Below, piece after piece: positions 35,740 to 47,257 of a stretch of DNA of 64,000 nucleotides. The DNA is from Beroe forskalii (taxonomy: Eukaryota; Ctenophora; Nuda; Beroida; Beroidae). The stretch is from NCBI GenBank assembly GCA_011033025.1, contig WFMF01000011.1:1116001-1180000 (forward strand). The letters run 5' to 3'. Position 1 is the stretch's first letter. Each line of letters starts with the position of its first letter. The notes beneath the pieces were generated by a model. That model had not been told where the DNA came from. It did no database searches and was given only the letters and a program-made list of their open reading frames with translations. Position numbers and translations under genes: made by a program.

Positions 35740-36456
35740 TTAGACGCTGTGGGCGTAGCATGAGCAGCGGCCAGCTCTTGCTGGAGCTGATGACGTATCC
35801 AGAACTTTGTTAAAGAGGTATCTCTCTGAATCCACTGGTGTCGTTCCAGAACTGGAGGGCTGAGGCTCTTCCTGGGGTGCTGAGTCTTGACTCGTACTCG
35901 GCTTGGCAGTAACTGGAGCAGGGCCTTTCATAGCTGGTGCAGGACGTTGAGGTTGTGGTGCAGGGCCTTGTGTAACAGCAGGAACAGGTCGTTGAGATAC
36001 AGGAGTAGGGGCTGCAGGGCGTTGGGAAACTGGAACAGTGCGTACTGGAGCAGAGCCTTGTGTGACAGTCCGGTTCATTCCCAATGGCGTATTGGGCCTG
36101 ATGAGGGTTAAGTTAGGGTATAGTTTACCTACTTCCCCTCTGCCTCTTCCCATGGCTCTAACTGGCGTTGAAGTCGTTGCAGCTGCTCCTTCCACTGAGC
36201 TGCCTCTGCTGGTACTGATAAGTTTCTCAGGTTGTGGGGTTGCTGGTTGCATGGAGGCCGACGATTCGCATGACTCGAACTCTGATTCCGAGCTACCAGG
36301 GGAACCGTTTTCCTGAAGAGACGTGAATTTAGCTTGCAGTTGTTTAACTTCCAGTTCTAGGATGGCGTTTTCGAGCTCTTCTTTCTTCTTCCTAAGCTCT
36401 TTCTTAGACAATGTTCTGAATGGGCTTCTTGACCTGCTGGAATCATGGCTTCGTAT
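35740..36456 (-). pseudogene. Antisense, intron-less copy of the 37191 gene
   Basis: Encodes the same N-terminal region as the plus-strand gene at 37191 (RSHDSSRSRSPFRTLSKKEL, then PTTP/STPVRAMGRGRG-type low-complexity sequence). The matching sequence begins just after the start codon of the right copy, so the ATG is missing. After SERYLFNK it continues directly into VLDTSSAPARAGRCSCYAHS and a stop, the sequence that follows the putative intron in the right arm. It differs from the right copy by substitutions and by rearranged proline-rich repeats (SQRPAAPTPVSQRPVP). Probably not expressed as a full protein. Confidence 0.6.
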
Positions 36457-36841
36457 CAAGAAACATAATCGCTTACTAAGAGCAGCAATCCACGCAGCTA
36501 GGTTTCAACGTCAAGAAATACGTGCTCAGAATCTTTTGGAAGTGCCCGATCATCCGCAATACACCAACGTCGTTAGACAGCAGAGGCAAAATGTGCCCAA
36601 TAGGATTGTAAGTGATGAAGTGAATGATCAAGCGACGCAGTCAGGGTCATATACAGCAGAGAGTGCAGCTCAAACCTTTGAACTGTCTTATATGAAACCT
36701 TTGAACAAGGGTACATTGAAACGATCAGCAGCGCCGTCATTGCAGCATGGTTATCTGAAGAGAACAAATTGTAGTCCATTTAATCTGCTCACGAAGTTTA
36801 GGCGGTCATTTCCCACAATGTGGCTAAGCACACAATGGTGA
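36440..36841 (+). other. Coding-like fragment in the centre of the inverted repeat
   Basis: An open plus-strand frame begins at the arm junction and reads LRIKKHNRLLRAAIHAARFQ, then EVPDHPQYTNVVRQQRQN, then SGSYTAESAAQTFELSYM. Residue composition looks like a real protein, rich in Arg and Gln, but I recognise no family. No ATG opens it at the junction, so it may be a gene fragment caught between the arms. Confidence 0.3.
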
Positions 36842-37190
36842 TGATGTCACTAAGTCCGCCGCAGTCAGTTGGAGCTCTCATTCACGCTCACATCAAGTTA
36901 TCAAAAAGTACTTTAAACAACGCTCTAAGTCCAACCCTCAATCATTATAGCTTTCACCCGAACACCTCCCACACAAATCATAGTCACCTAACGCACAAGT
37001 GGAGACACGTCACATTACAAAGCTGATATGGTTATGATTTGTTTTCCTATACCGTTGTATAGAGACATTGCTTTTCGGGGAGGGGGAAGAGAATAATGAG
37101 AATTATTTCATTGAAATTGAAACCCCAAAATCATCAATATATGATTCTAATCTAACAACCAAATATGTTCAGATTCAAGTCGTATAGGAG

Positions 37191-38225
37191 ATGTCACGAA
37201 GCCATGATTCCAGCAGGTCAAGAAGCCCATTCAGAACATTGTCTAAGAAAGAGCTTAGGAAGAAGAAAGAAGAGCTCGAAAACGCCATCCTAGAACTGGA
37301 AGTTAAACAACTGCAAGCTAAATTCACGTCTCTTCAGGAAAACGGTTCCCCTGGTAGCTCGGAATCAGAGTTCGAGTCATGCGAATCGTCGGCCTCCATG
37401 CAACCAGCAACCCCACAACCTGAGAAACTTATCAGTACCAGCAGAGGCAGCTCAGTGGAAGGAGCAGCTGCAACGACTTCAACGCCAGTTAGAGCCATGG
37501 GAAGAGGCAGAGGGGTAGTAGGTAAACTATACCCTAACTTAACCCTCATCAGGCCCAATACGCCATTGGGAGTGAACCGGACTGTCACACAAGGCTCTGC
37601 TCCAGTACGCTCTGTTCCAGTTTCTCAACGCCCAGCTCCAGTCACACAAGGCTCTGCTCCAGTACGCCCAGTGACATCATCCAAACGCCCTGTTCCAGCA
37701 TCTCAACACACAGCTCCAGTCACGCAAGGCCCTGCTCCAGGTACTGCCAAGCCGAGTACGAGTCAAGACTCAGCACCCCAGGAAGAGCCTCAGCCCTCCA
37801 GTTCTGGAACGACACCAGTGGATTCAGAGAGATACCTCTTTAACAAAGGTACAATTGAATTCGGGTTAGAGCTGAGTGTTAAACATCTGAACATAATTAA
37901 GCAGAGCCGTCAATATACAGAGCTAAAAACAAACGTTTTAAACTTCTATGGCTTCATGGAAAAGTTTGTGAGCCGCCTGTTTCGCGAGATGCTTGCGAGT
38001 CTCAGGCAATCTAGGAGACAAGATCTAGAACGGCAGTTTAGAGTCTACTTGGCTGAACGTATTGGGACTCATAAGGACTTGCTTAAGGGACAAATGTCCC
38101 TTCTGGCCAGAGAGACAGGCGTGGTTGACGAGTCAGATCTTATCTTGTACAAAAAAATGGGGGTAGCACTCGTTATGGACTTGACGAGTCTTAAAGAGGT
38201 GAAGGCCACTAACAGACCCTGGTAG
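37191..38225 (+). CDS. Arg/Ser- and Pro-rich protein gene of the inverted repeat
   Basis: ATG at 37191, 344 codons if the frame is read through. Residues 1-15 are RS-rich, about 16-50 form a predicted coiled coil (KKELRKKKEELENAILELEV), and about 65-215 are low-complexity with repeats such as PVTQGSAPVRPV. Residues about 220-340 look folded and helical (FYGFMEKFVSRLFREMLASL, RQFRVYLAERIGTHKDLL). A GT at 37849 and a CCCCCTCAG ending at 38442 allow removal of the C-terminal segment; the spliced product would end after about 20 new residues (VLDTSSAPARAGRCSCYAHS) and a stop near 38504. The left arm carries exactly that joined form. I do not recognise the family; gene of a mobile element or host gene are both possible. 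Confidence 0.5.
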   Translation: MSRSHDSSRSRSPFRTLSKKELRKKKEELENAILELEVKQLQAKFTSLQENGSPGSSESEFESCESSASMQPATPQPEKLISTSRGSSVEGAAATTSTPVRAMGRGRGVVGKLYPNLTLIRPNTPLGVNRTVTQGSAPVRSVPVSQRPAPVTQGSAPVRPVTSSKRPVPASQHTAPVTQGPAPGTAKPSTSQDSAPQEEPQPSSSGTTPVDSERYLFNKGTIEFGLELSVKHLNIIKQSRQYTELKTNVLNFYGFMEKFVSRLFREMLASLRQSRRQDLERQFRVYLAERIGTHKDLLKGQMSLLARETGVVDESDLILYKKMGVALVMDLTSLKEVKATNRPW

Positions 38226-39968
38226 TTCACCCCTTTTGAGTGAGTATAATTAGCAAACTAATGAGGTATTTCTTGATACCTATTTGAGCTTTGTCTGAAA
38301 TAAATGACGCACTTTTGGAGGAAAAGGTTTGAACTGCTGGAAGATTGATAACTTGATGAGTTCTTGGATACAGTTTTAGATTAGAAAAGGGCGTACAGTA
38401 GTCGGAATTATCAGAGACTAACACCTATTCCCCCTCAGTTCTGGATACGTCATCAGCTCCAGCAAGAGCTGGCCGCTGCTCATGCTACGCCCACAGCGTC
38501 TAAAGACTTCGTTGGATGTTACCCTACCCTTGCTGCCGCGGCGCAACGTTCCACATTGGGACGTCACTTTGCGCCTCATCTCCAGTCAAGTCAGAAGATA
38601 GGATTGGACAACGCCCGCTGACGAAAGACGTGGATAGAGCTAATACGGACTACTCACTTAATCAGATATGGAATTATGGACTACGTCATAGTAAGCTTGT
38701 ACTGATTAAGCTAGACAATGCCTACAATGATTAAACTAACTAAGACTATGATAACCTGATTTAATTTTATTCGTTTTGAAATTGTTGGTCGTGGCGCGCA
38801 CAGGTTTTTTTTGTTTTTAGAAAGTGATCAAATTGACCGATGTTGAAAGTTTAAGTATTTAAGTGATCAAAATTGGAAAGTTTTCAGTTTTCGTAAGTGG
38901 TTTAATTGATCAAGTTTTCAATTACGAGATTACGAGGAATTAATTTATTTTTTGAATATGTATAAGTGTTATATCTGACAATGCCATAATTGGTTGGAAA
39001 AACTTTGATGATTATCCTAATGATAAAAATATATTTGATTGATTATTTGACATATGACGTTCAATCAACACGGCGATATATTAAGGAGGTCCCCCGGGTG
39101 AGGTGATTCTCAACCCGATGGGGGTGGGGGAAGTGTTGCGCAGTACGCGCATTGATGACGTAATAAAGGACGTAATTTTAGCTGAAGCATCACGCAAATG
39201 ACGTAATTATGGCTGCCTCGTTTATCTGTTTTGGTGAATATTTAGCCTGGCATGGATACTATTATTCTATCGTAAAGGAAAGGAATTTGTTAAGTTGAGA
39301 GGCGCCAGCTTTCCTAGATATGATTCTGTTTGCCCAGTACTCAATAGTATTATACTGACATTTGATTACAGCCGTTTTCCCTGATCACCGGCGGGCCTCG
39401 CCGGACTCAAATCTACCAATAGCGCAGCTAGAATCGAGTCCGGTGACACCTTCCGGTGCTCACACCACTATTCGTAAAAGTTAAGGCAGTTAACGCCTCC
39501 GTCTAGTAAATCTTTGCCTGAATGCTGGGTTTAAAACGTTATGAAAACAGAGAGCAGCAGATTTGACAAGCGTTTTCAGTTATATCGTAAGAGCCCTAGC
39601 TTTGAGGGTTTTTGACCCCGTTTGAGGGGCCGGTGGGCCCAGTGACCTGCGTGACATGTTATTTTCCAAGATTCCCTGTGTTTATTAAGATTTATCTTTA
39701 ATGTCAAAGTGTTGATTGTGAACTGATAATTAGGACGAACGCACCCGTCTTTACCTAGCTTCATACCTGTTTTTCTATTGGTTCATTCTTCTTTCAATGC
39801 TATTAAACTCTTAATTGACACCTACAACTCAATAAAAGTGAAATCTTCGAGCTTCTAGAATTAATTCCTCGTGAAACTACAAGTGAATTCCTCGTTCTAC
39901 TCCAATTAACTCCTCGGGCTACTAAGGGTATTAAACTTAGATAATTTATCGCGGTTACACAACGTACA

Positions 39969-41879
39969 TAAGAAATGCGGTTAATTGAAATGCAGCCACG
40001 GCAAATGGGATGACTTTGAGTTTGAGATGAAATAGGGGCTCATAATTCACTCTTTTGCTTCAAGAATGGTCACCTGACTAGCGGGACGTCCTTGAACCGT
40101 GTATTTCTTATCATTCGAAGCTTCTTACAGTGGGCAAAGAACCTGATTGGTTCACTCACTTTGGCTTATTGGTTGATGTGGTCATGGTTCATAGGGTAAG
40201 CTAGGGTCAAAATAAGTAAAATAGTGGAATTTTGGTACCTATCTAGTCGTTAATCGTCTCATAATTCTCACTGATCAATATTTAATTCACATCGAAAATA
40301 ATTTAATTCTTTATAATTTTCCAAATATAGATTTATGACCATTTGTCGAATATTATGAGTTCGCTGAATGACCATGTCTCAAAACATTATTCTAATTTAG
40401 GAGGGCAATCTATGGTGCTGGTAGAACTGGAGACTAATGGAGTCGCTGAAGAGATGTGGCAGTGCTGCAGTAGATGAGTATCTCAACAATCGAGAGGAAT
40501 GGGGTCCTGTGATATCGACCACATTGGACCCACGAGAGTACTGCACAATGTGAGTTGGAATTATTAATTAATTAAAATTGTTAATTGAAAGCAAATTAAA
40601 GTTAGGTCTTTAATCTTCATAATATTGAATGCTCCATAATAGAACGCTGTATATATGCTCATATTTGCCCAAATGCCCACGTACCATTTTTCATCCCTGC
40701 CAGTCCTTAGCCTCGAAATAAGTTTGTGCTCCTCCCCTATAAGTTTAGACCCACATATTATATTCATATTACGAGAAGGCAATGATAAATCGTTCATCTC
40801 AATTGCAATTTAAATATTCTCGACAATCAGATAAATATAATGGCTGACAAATAAAATGAAAATTCATCGCAAATTCTGTTCAAATTTAAAATTCATTCCA
40901 GTTCATCTCTGACACTTTTACCGTCCAATTACTGAATATAATTAGTTATACTGAATATAATTACTGCATTACTAATAGCGAGATAATTAGCTAATTAGCG
41001 AGATAATTAGCTAATTAGTGTCTGGATCCCCGGAATGATAGGAGTGATGATGAGGGGTCATCAGTAATTGCATCTGACATCTGATCAGCAGAAACTGGGA
41101 GGTTTGCACAGCCCATCCGGACACTTCACTGTTCCCGACTTGCATTGTCCCACGTTATCTGAGGGGAGAGATCTGTTAGAATCTGTTCGGATACTGGTGT
41201 TATAACGGTGACATGTCGAACACCTAAGTGCACGGCTTTTTCGTGCGCGGCTCACTGGCTGTTGGTAACAGCTTGAGCCATTGAGACGTGCTGGTGCAGG
41301 ACTACGCCGCGCACGTAGGAATTCGACATATCCCTGTAAGTTTAAGAGTAAGTAATGAGTATGGTCAGTTGAATGTCGTTGACGTGGTTATCATCATCTG
41401 TATATCGTATTCGTAGATGTTGCTATAATTTGATATATATGTTTATTTGGTATGTGTCCCATATAACTCTGGCTGAGTGACGTCACAGACCTAAAGGTAA
41501 ATTTTTCTGTATCCTAAACCTAAATATGGCCCTAACCTTAATCCTGACCCTAAACCTAACAAATCCTGACCCTAATCCTGACCATTAAAGTGCTAGATGC
41601 GCTTAACTATATTTTTCTGACTGATGTCATTATCATAGATAATGAAGAGCCCAGAGTTGTATGGGACACTATAGCCGTATATTTACTCATAATTTCCTCT
41701 CTATGATATGGCATACAAGTTACATCATCACTAGTGCAGCAAAACCAGTAAGGGATCAATATAAAGATACTAACTATCATTCTACTTACCAGCTAACTAC
41801 CACTATTGCAGGAACCACATTATCTTGAAAGCCCATTGCCCAACAGCTAAAGTCGACCACAATATGTGACGACATACGA
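39969..41879. other. Gene-poor interval with dispersed repeats
   Basis: Contains CCAAT-type foldback words (CTGATTGGTTCACT near 40144, GCTTATTGGTTGATG near 40166), an inverted CG-rich pair at about 41214-41331 (GTCGAACACCTAAGTGC against GCGCACGTAGGAATTCGAC), and a reverse-complement copy of the GTGACGTCACTCAGCCAG repeat near 41470-41540. Apart from one weak exon candidate I see no gene. Confidence 0.5.
40425..40549 (+). CDS. Possible saposin-like exon (weak)
   Basis: Between a possible acceptor (GGTAG) and the donor CAAT/GTGAGT, one frame is open and reads RLMESLKRCGSAAVDEYL, then WGPVISTTLDPREYCTM. The spacing of Cys, the VDEYL helix and the LDPREYC end resemble the second half of a saposin B domain. 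No partner exon was found, the acceptor is poor, and a stop lies just upstream, so this may be a chance or fossil exon. Confidence 0.22.
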
Positions 41880-43600
41880 GCTCAACAACTTAGTACCTCC
41901 TATGAACCCAACATCCCAATAGCTCCATGTGAGCCCAACAACCCAATAGCTCCAGGTGAGCCCAACAACCCAATAGCTCCATGCGAGCCCAACAACCCAA
42001 TAGCTCCAGGTGAGCCCAACAACCCAATAGCTCCAGGTGAGCCCAACAACCCAATAGCTCCAGGTGAGCCCAACAACCCAATTGCTCCATGTGAGCCCAA
42101 CAACCCAATAGCTCCAGGTGAGCCCAACAACCCAATAGCTCCTTTTGAGCCCAACAACCCAATAGCTCCAGGTGAGCCGAACAACCCAATAGCTCCATGC
42201 TAGCCCAACAACCCAATAGCTCCAGGTGAGCCCAACAACCCAATAGCTCCATGCGAGCCCAACAACCCAATAGCTCCAGGTAGAGCCCAACAACCCAATA
42301 GCTCCAGGTGAGCCCAACAACCCAATAGCTCCAGGTGAGCCCAACAACCCAATAGCTCCATGTGAGCCCAACAACCCAATAGCTCCAGGTGAGCCCAACA
42401 ACCCAATAGCTTCTTGTGAGCCCAACAACCCAATAGCTCCAGGTGAGCCCAACAACCCAATAGCTCCATGCGAGCACAACAACCCAATAGCTCCAGGTGA
42501 GCCCAACAACCCAATAGCTCCAGGTGAGCCCAACAACCCAATAGCTCCAGGTGAGCCCAACAACCCAATAGATCCATGTGAGCCCAACAACCCAATAGCT
42601 CCAGGTGGGCCCAACAACCCAATAGCTCCTTGTGAGCCCAACAACCCAATAGCTCCAGGTGAGCCCAACAACCCAATAGCTCCTTGTAGGCCCAACAACC
42701 CAATAGCTCCAGGTGAGCCCAACAACCCAATAGCTCCTTGTGAGCCCAACAACCCAATTGCTCCATGTGAGCCCAACAAACCAATAGCTCCTTGTGAGTC
42801 CAACAACCCAATAGCTCCATGTGAGCCCAACAACCCAGTAGCTCCATGTGAGCTGAACAACTAATAGCTCCAGGTGAGCCCAACAACCCAATAGATCCAT
42901 GTGAGCCCAACAACCCAATAGCTCCAGGTGGGCCCAACAACCCAATAGCTCCTTGTGAGCCCAACAACTAACAGCTCCAGGTTAGCCCAACAACCCAATA
43001 GCTCCTTGTGAGCCCAACAACCCAATAGCCCAGGTGAGCCCAACAACCCAATAGCTCCTTGTGAGCCCAACAACCCAATTGCTCCATGTGAGCCCAACAA
43101 ACCAATAGCTCCTTGTGAGTCCAACAACCCAATAGCTCCATGTGAGCCCAACAACCCAGTAGCTCCATGTGAGCTGAACAACCCAATAGCTCCATGTGAG
43201 CACAACAACTCAATAGCTCCAGGTGAGCCCAACAACCCAATAGCTCCATGCGAGCCCAACAACCCAATAGCTCCAGGTGAGCCTAACAACCCAACAGCTC
43301 CAGGGAGCCCAACCCAATAGCTCATTGTGAGCCCAACAACCCAATAGCTCCATGTGAGCCCTTCGACCCAATAGCTCATTGTGAGCCCACATTCCATAAC
43401 TCAATAGCTCCAAGTAAGCTCAACAACCAATTAGCTCCAGGTGAGCCCAACAACGCAAAAGCTCTATGTTACCCAACAACTCAACTGCTCGATCTAACCC
43501 CAAAAACTACATTTGAGCAAAATTACCCAAGAGCCCCATCTGAGCTCAACTACCCAAGAGCTTCGTGTGATTCACAAGTACCCTACACCCCTCAAACTCA
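41880..43600. repeat. 27-bp minisatellite (AACAACCCAATAGCTCCA units)
   Basis: About 60 units of 27 bases with core GAGCCCAACAACCCAATAGC followed by TCCAGGT, TCCATGT or TCCTTGT. Variant order is partly repeated: 42580-42850 and 42890-43180 share a run of variants, so higher-order duplication has occurred. Several units carry one-base gains (for example at 42284), which break any single plus-strand frame. Many units contain CCAG/GTGAGC, a 5' splice-site consensus. Degenerate units continue to about 43880. Confidence 0.92.
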
Positions 43601-43609
43601 TCCATTTAC

Positions 43610-44060
43610 AAAACTGCTTCCAGTTTTAATCGAAACAGATCACCATGGTCATTGGCTGGCAACACCCCACTATCTTTTGTAAGTGGGGTGGGTGGAGAAT
43701 AACAGTGTTATCCTCCTCCCCAAGAACCATGACATGGGAGCCCAACATCTCAATAGCTCCATGAGAGCCCAGCAACCTAATACCTAGCTCCATCAAACCA
43801 AACAGCTCCATATCTGCATTTAGCCCAACAACCCAACAGCTCCATGTGAGCTCAACAACCAAATAGATCCATGCATCTCCCCAACAAACCAATAACTCCT
43901 CACTATTACAAAACTGCTGCCAGTTATAATCTACCTATATCAGGTCACAGTTTTTGGCAACACTCTACTTTCTTTTCGAAGTGGGGTGGGTGGAGAATAA
44001 CAGAGTTGTTCTCTGCCCCAAGAACCAAGACCTGGAAGCCTTTGCTCCAAAAAACCAGCT
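43610..44060. repeat. Duplicated 125-bp segment with conserved minus-strand frame
   Basis: Two diverged copies, about 43610-43735 and 43905-44035, share AAGTGGGGTGGGTGGAGAAT and flanks. On the minus strand both encode a similar peptide: VLGEEDNTVILHPPHLQKIV in the left copy and VLGAENNSVILHPPHFEKKV in the right. Possible old coding exon or transposon fragment; family not recognised. Confidence 0.4.
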
Positions 44061-46668
44061 GTTTCCAGTGAACACATGAATAATATTGTGTACTGAAAAA
44101 CGCAGCATTGTTACACCATATGACATTAACATAATAACTTCGCACATTAAACAAAAAACAGAAAAATGCATGCACCAAAGTTTGCTTCCAACCTGGTACA
44201 AATCTTTTAAAAATGGCCTTACAAATTTACCAAATTTAACAATTTACCAAATCAACATTAATGATATACAGTAACCTCTTTGTCAATGAAAATTTACGAC
44301 AAACTTTATTGATATATCAAAAAATCATTGCACACCAATTTCTTTAAACTGGGACGTTTTAAACTAACCATTCCCCTGAAACCAGTGGATGATAAGAATT
44401 CAGTTATTAGAAACGGACAACACACCATCACTCATAGAAGAAACACAAAATATTAAGCTGTCCCAGCATTTGAGTCAACCAAAAAACCATTCTTATAGAT
44501 AGTAGACATAAATATTGCGATGAAACCTACTTGAGAGTTCATCAATAAAACACAAAAAAGCCTGCCATACGGCACACGCCAAAAGATATGAAAAAGGACT
44601 TTGATAGTGGATACCTCATCACATGAAGTAATAACAACATGGATAACATCAAATGCAATTAAGCACACCCTACCGTCAATGTAATCGGCGAACTGCACAA
44701 ATCACAAATTAACTGACAAAAAGCAAGGTAACTCATAATTATGAGTTACAGTATGCACTAAAACATCAGCTTAAAAATATGGAAGTACTGATCATGGAAA
44801 ATGCCTCCTTCATTAGGTAAACAATGGATCATCGAAAATGAAACAAGAAAGAACTAAATTATATAACCACCAACATTATGTGAAAAGTAAGCAAAGAAAT
44901 CTAAGTACGTTGATGCCAATGATAGTCGACCAGAGAACACTGCTCGGAGGACGGAGACGCTTTAGTAATAACATAGTAAACTTCCTCATTCTTGAGCCTG
45001 AACAAAACACACTTTTCGATTTCAAAAGAGCCTCAAGGACAGGAGCTTCACAAGGCAGCTGCCTCAAGGCAGGAATACACAAAAATATAAACAAACCAAA
45101 AAAGGGGATTCACTCTGTTTGCCCAATAATGAGAAACATGACTCAGGACATTCTTTCCCATTACTTGTCCAAGAAATAAAGAAGAATGGGAGGAAGATTT
45201 GGTTGCTTCATCGCCTTAAAAAGAAGCAAACCGTATTTTTTCGGCTCAAGTTGAACAGACAGATAACTGCTTGAGTTGGGGCCATTGGGGTTTATTACCC
45301 AGTTGGAGAATATAGTTAAGCAAACAATTTTCTGTATAGATATGTCCTTTACTGTACAGACTATTAGTTATGCCAACATATCAGCCAAACCGCGACCGTT
45401 GCCTCTCAGACTATGAGGGGCCATGTCGTATGGCACAGCGCCTCCGCGGAAGCGCATTTTACCTACCTACCTACCTAGATGTTGCTAGTTCTGAGAACGC
45501 CTTCCGACCTTCCGTACTAGTTTCCATACGACCGCCAATTAGTACGTACGTGATACTGATATTGCAATAAAACGCACGTACACAGTGGCGCGCGACTTGC
45601 GAATGTCGGAATGATTCCCATTTCAGCCATCTATCCGTGTCTCGACAGTAATAAGGACATCAAATTACTCGTTACTCAACGTTTAGTGCCCAGTATAGCC
45701 TATTATTCTCCATGTATCATGAGTATCCCGGTCTATATCCCGAATTTATAATCCGAGTTATGATCTTTGGCTCCCAAATTTTGCCCACGTAATCTATTAC
45801 ACAATTATAAGAATTTTAGGGATGTCTATTACCGAATATACAACTATACCAGCATTGCCATTTGCGGGGAAGCTCTGTTCGTTTAGTCAATGCCACATGT
45901 TTTCACCCTTCCTGGACAATAGCAGTTGCTCCTTTTTTCTAGCAGTGGAATGTTTGAGCAGTCTCCCAGGCTATTTCAGGAATAAGATGCATTTTATTCT
46001 TCCTCAAAACTTGCCGGACTCAAAAAAATCATGGCCCCTCCACTCTGATCCAGGCTTTTCTGTTCATTCTTGCTTACGTTTATTCTTACATCGCGTCTTG
46101 TCGAGTGGCATCTCAGGCTTCTCCAGATATTTTATCAGGCTTTGTCGTCAGCTAAATCATATATTTGCCCCATGTCTAAGAATGCTATTCTATACAATTC
46201 TGCAATTCCATTTCATAACATTGCCCTGTGTAGCTCAACCAACAGCTGCCTTAGCAGCTCGACCATCTTCCATTATTTTCATATTTTAGTATTTTCCATG
46301 TGCATTTTGCAAGTGTTTGTCCATGTACAATTAGAGAGGTACCCACTGGTAAGCTGAAAAGTAGGTTCACGAAATTGAGAATTTGCATTAGCCATCACGA
46401 TCTTTGTCCTACTTCTGCTGACATTTGGGAGCAGGAGTTATTACAGTCTTCACAGGGACACAGGATTACTCCGCAATCGTTTGATAGATATGTCTGAAGT
46501 GAGTGATATGATACACATAGTTAGATGTCTATAGAATCACTTATATCTTCTCAAACACAACCATATATATCCCGCGGGTGTGTATAAGACGACAGACGTA
46601 GAGGCAACACTGGTGCAATATTGCGAATGAGTTACTAAATGATATTTAATGGGTACTGCAGGTTCGGA
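44061..46668. other. AT-rich interval without recognised gene
   Basis: Open frames here (for example 44838-45179 and 45822-46289) lack recognisable motifs or splice support. A short CTAC repeat lies near 45462. Confidence 0.45.
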
Positions 46669-47191
46669 TAATTGTTCGATTACACCTGCCCTCTCATCTC
46701 TAGGGCAGCAGCTGAGAGTACCTAGTGTGACACCATCAACTCCCCATTATATTCCCTGATAATGACGTCACTCTCAGCCGCCTACCCGGGGTTCTGTGTA
46801 TCTGAGAGACACATGTGGTACTATGTGGATATGCTAGTACTTCTCCTCTGTGAGTTACTATTTGCTGCGCCCCCTCTAGATATTATACCTCTAGAGGTGT
46901 AATAATTACACTGTATGTTCTGCCGAAGAGTACTGACAAAGAGTACTGTCAAATCTGTCTCTTTGATCTGTTGAGCTCTACTGGGGTGTGTCAAACACTG
47001 GTTTCTGTGTTCTATTGGTTTTTCTTTATGTACCTTTTTTTATTCATGATTTTTTTGAACTTGTGCTTGTAGTCGTTTTTGCATAGTGTTGACTTTGTAT
47101 GGATAAACTGTCAGTGAAAGCTGTCAGTGTGAAATGCTAGCTATATCATATAGACTTGAATGAAACTAAGGGCTTATAAACTCTAAGGACA

Positions 47192-47257
47192 CTTACCATG
47201 AGCGTATATCTGTTAGAAAAGAATAAAACCTTTGTACGTACCATGAGCGTATATCTG
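47192..47257 (-). repeat. Duplicated exon-3 tail with its own splice sites, left arm
   Basis: The 13 bases ATATACGCTCATG that end lectin exon 3 occur twice, 45 bases apart. On the minus strand the second copy is preceded by TTCTTTTCTAACAG and followed by GTAAGT, a complete acceptor-microexon-donor cassette. The 32-base space between the copies starts GTACGT and ends AACAG. Confidence 0.85.

Larger units (their letters stand above)
34696..39968. mobile_element. Large inverted-repeat unit with spliced-looking left arm
   Basis: The outermost matching words are TGTACGTTGTGTAACCGCG at 34696 and its complement ending at 39968. The arms match inwards: 34696-35805 pairs with 38443-39968, and 35806-36455 pairs with about 37195-37848. 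In the right arm a 594-base segment (37849-38442) that starts GTAC and ends CCCCCTCAG sits between the two parts. In the left arm it is missing exactly (AACAAAG joined to TTCTGG). A second length difference, about 380 extra bases on the right near 38730-39130, has no splice-like borders. No transposase or reverse transcriptase seen and no clear target duplication. It could be a foldback transposon or an inverted retro-duplication. Confidence 0.7.

Noticed and set aside
36323-36440. Start of the plus-strand 172-codon frame inside the left arm
   Set aside because: That portion is antisense to the conserved coding copy; only the part beyond the arm junction was kept as a possible fragment.
41510-41590. 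CCTAAACC and CCTGACCCTAA words suggesting an interstitial telomere repeat
   Set aside because: The words are irregular, not a fixed 6-base tandem, and belong to a dispersed repeat also seen at about 14040 and 25440.
41847-43413. Long minus-strand frames of up to 351 residues (repeating GLLGSHGAI, ELLGCWAH or SYWVVGLT)
   Set aside because: All three minus frames are open because the 27-bp unit has no stops in them; the three overlapping peptides are artefacts of one minisatellite, and frame-shifting units occur.
44453-44698. Hydrophobic 81-residue minus-strand frame
   Set aside because: No splice sites, repeats or recognisable motif; length and composition are within what chance gives in AT-rich DNA.
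45822-46357. Plus-strand frames of 155 and 95 residues
   Set aside because: Overlapping frames without domain signal, coding-like composition or splice support.
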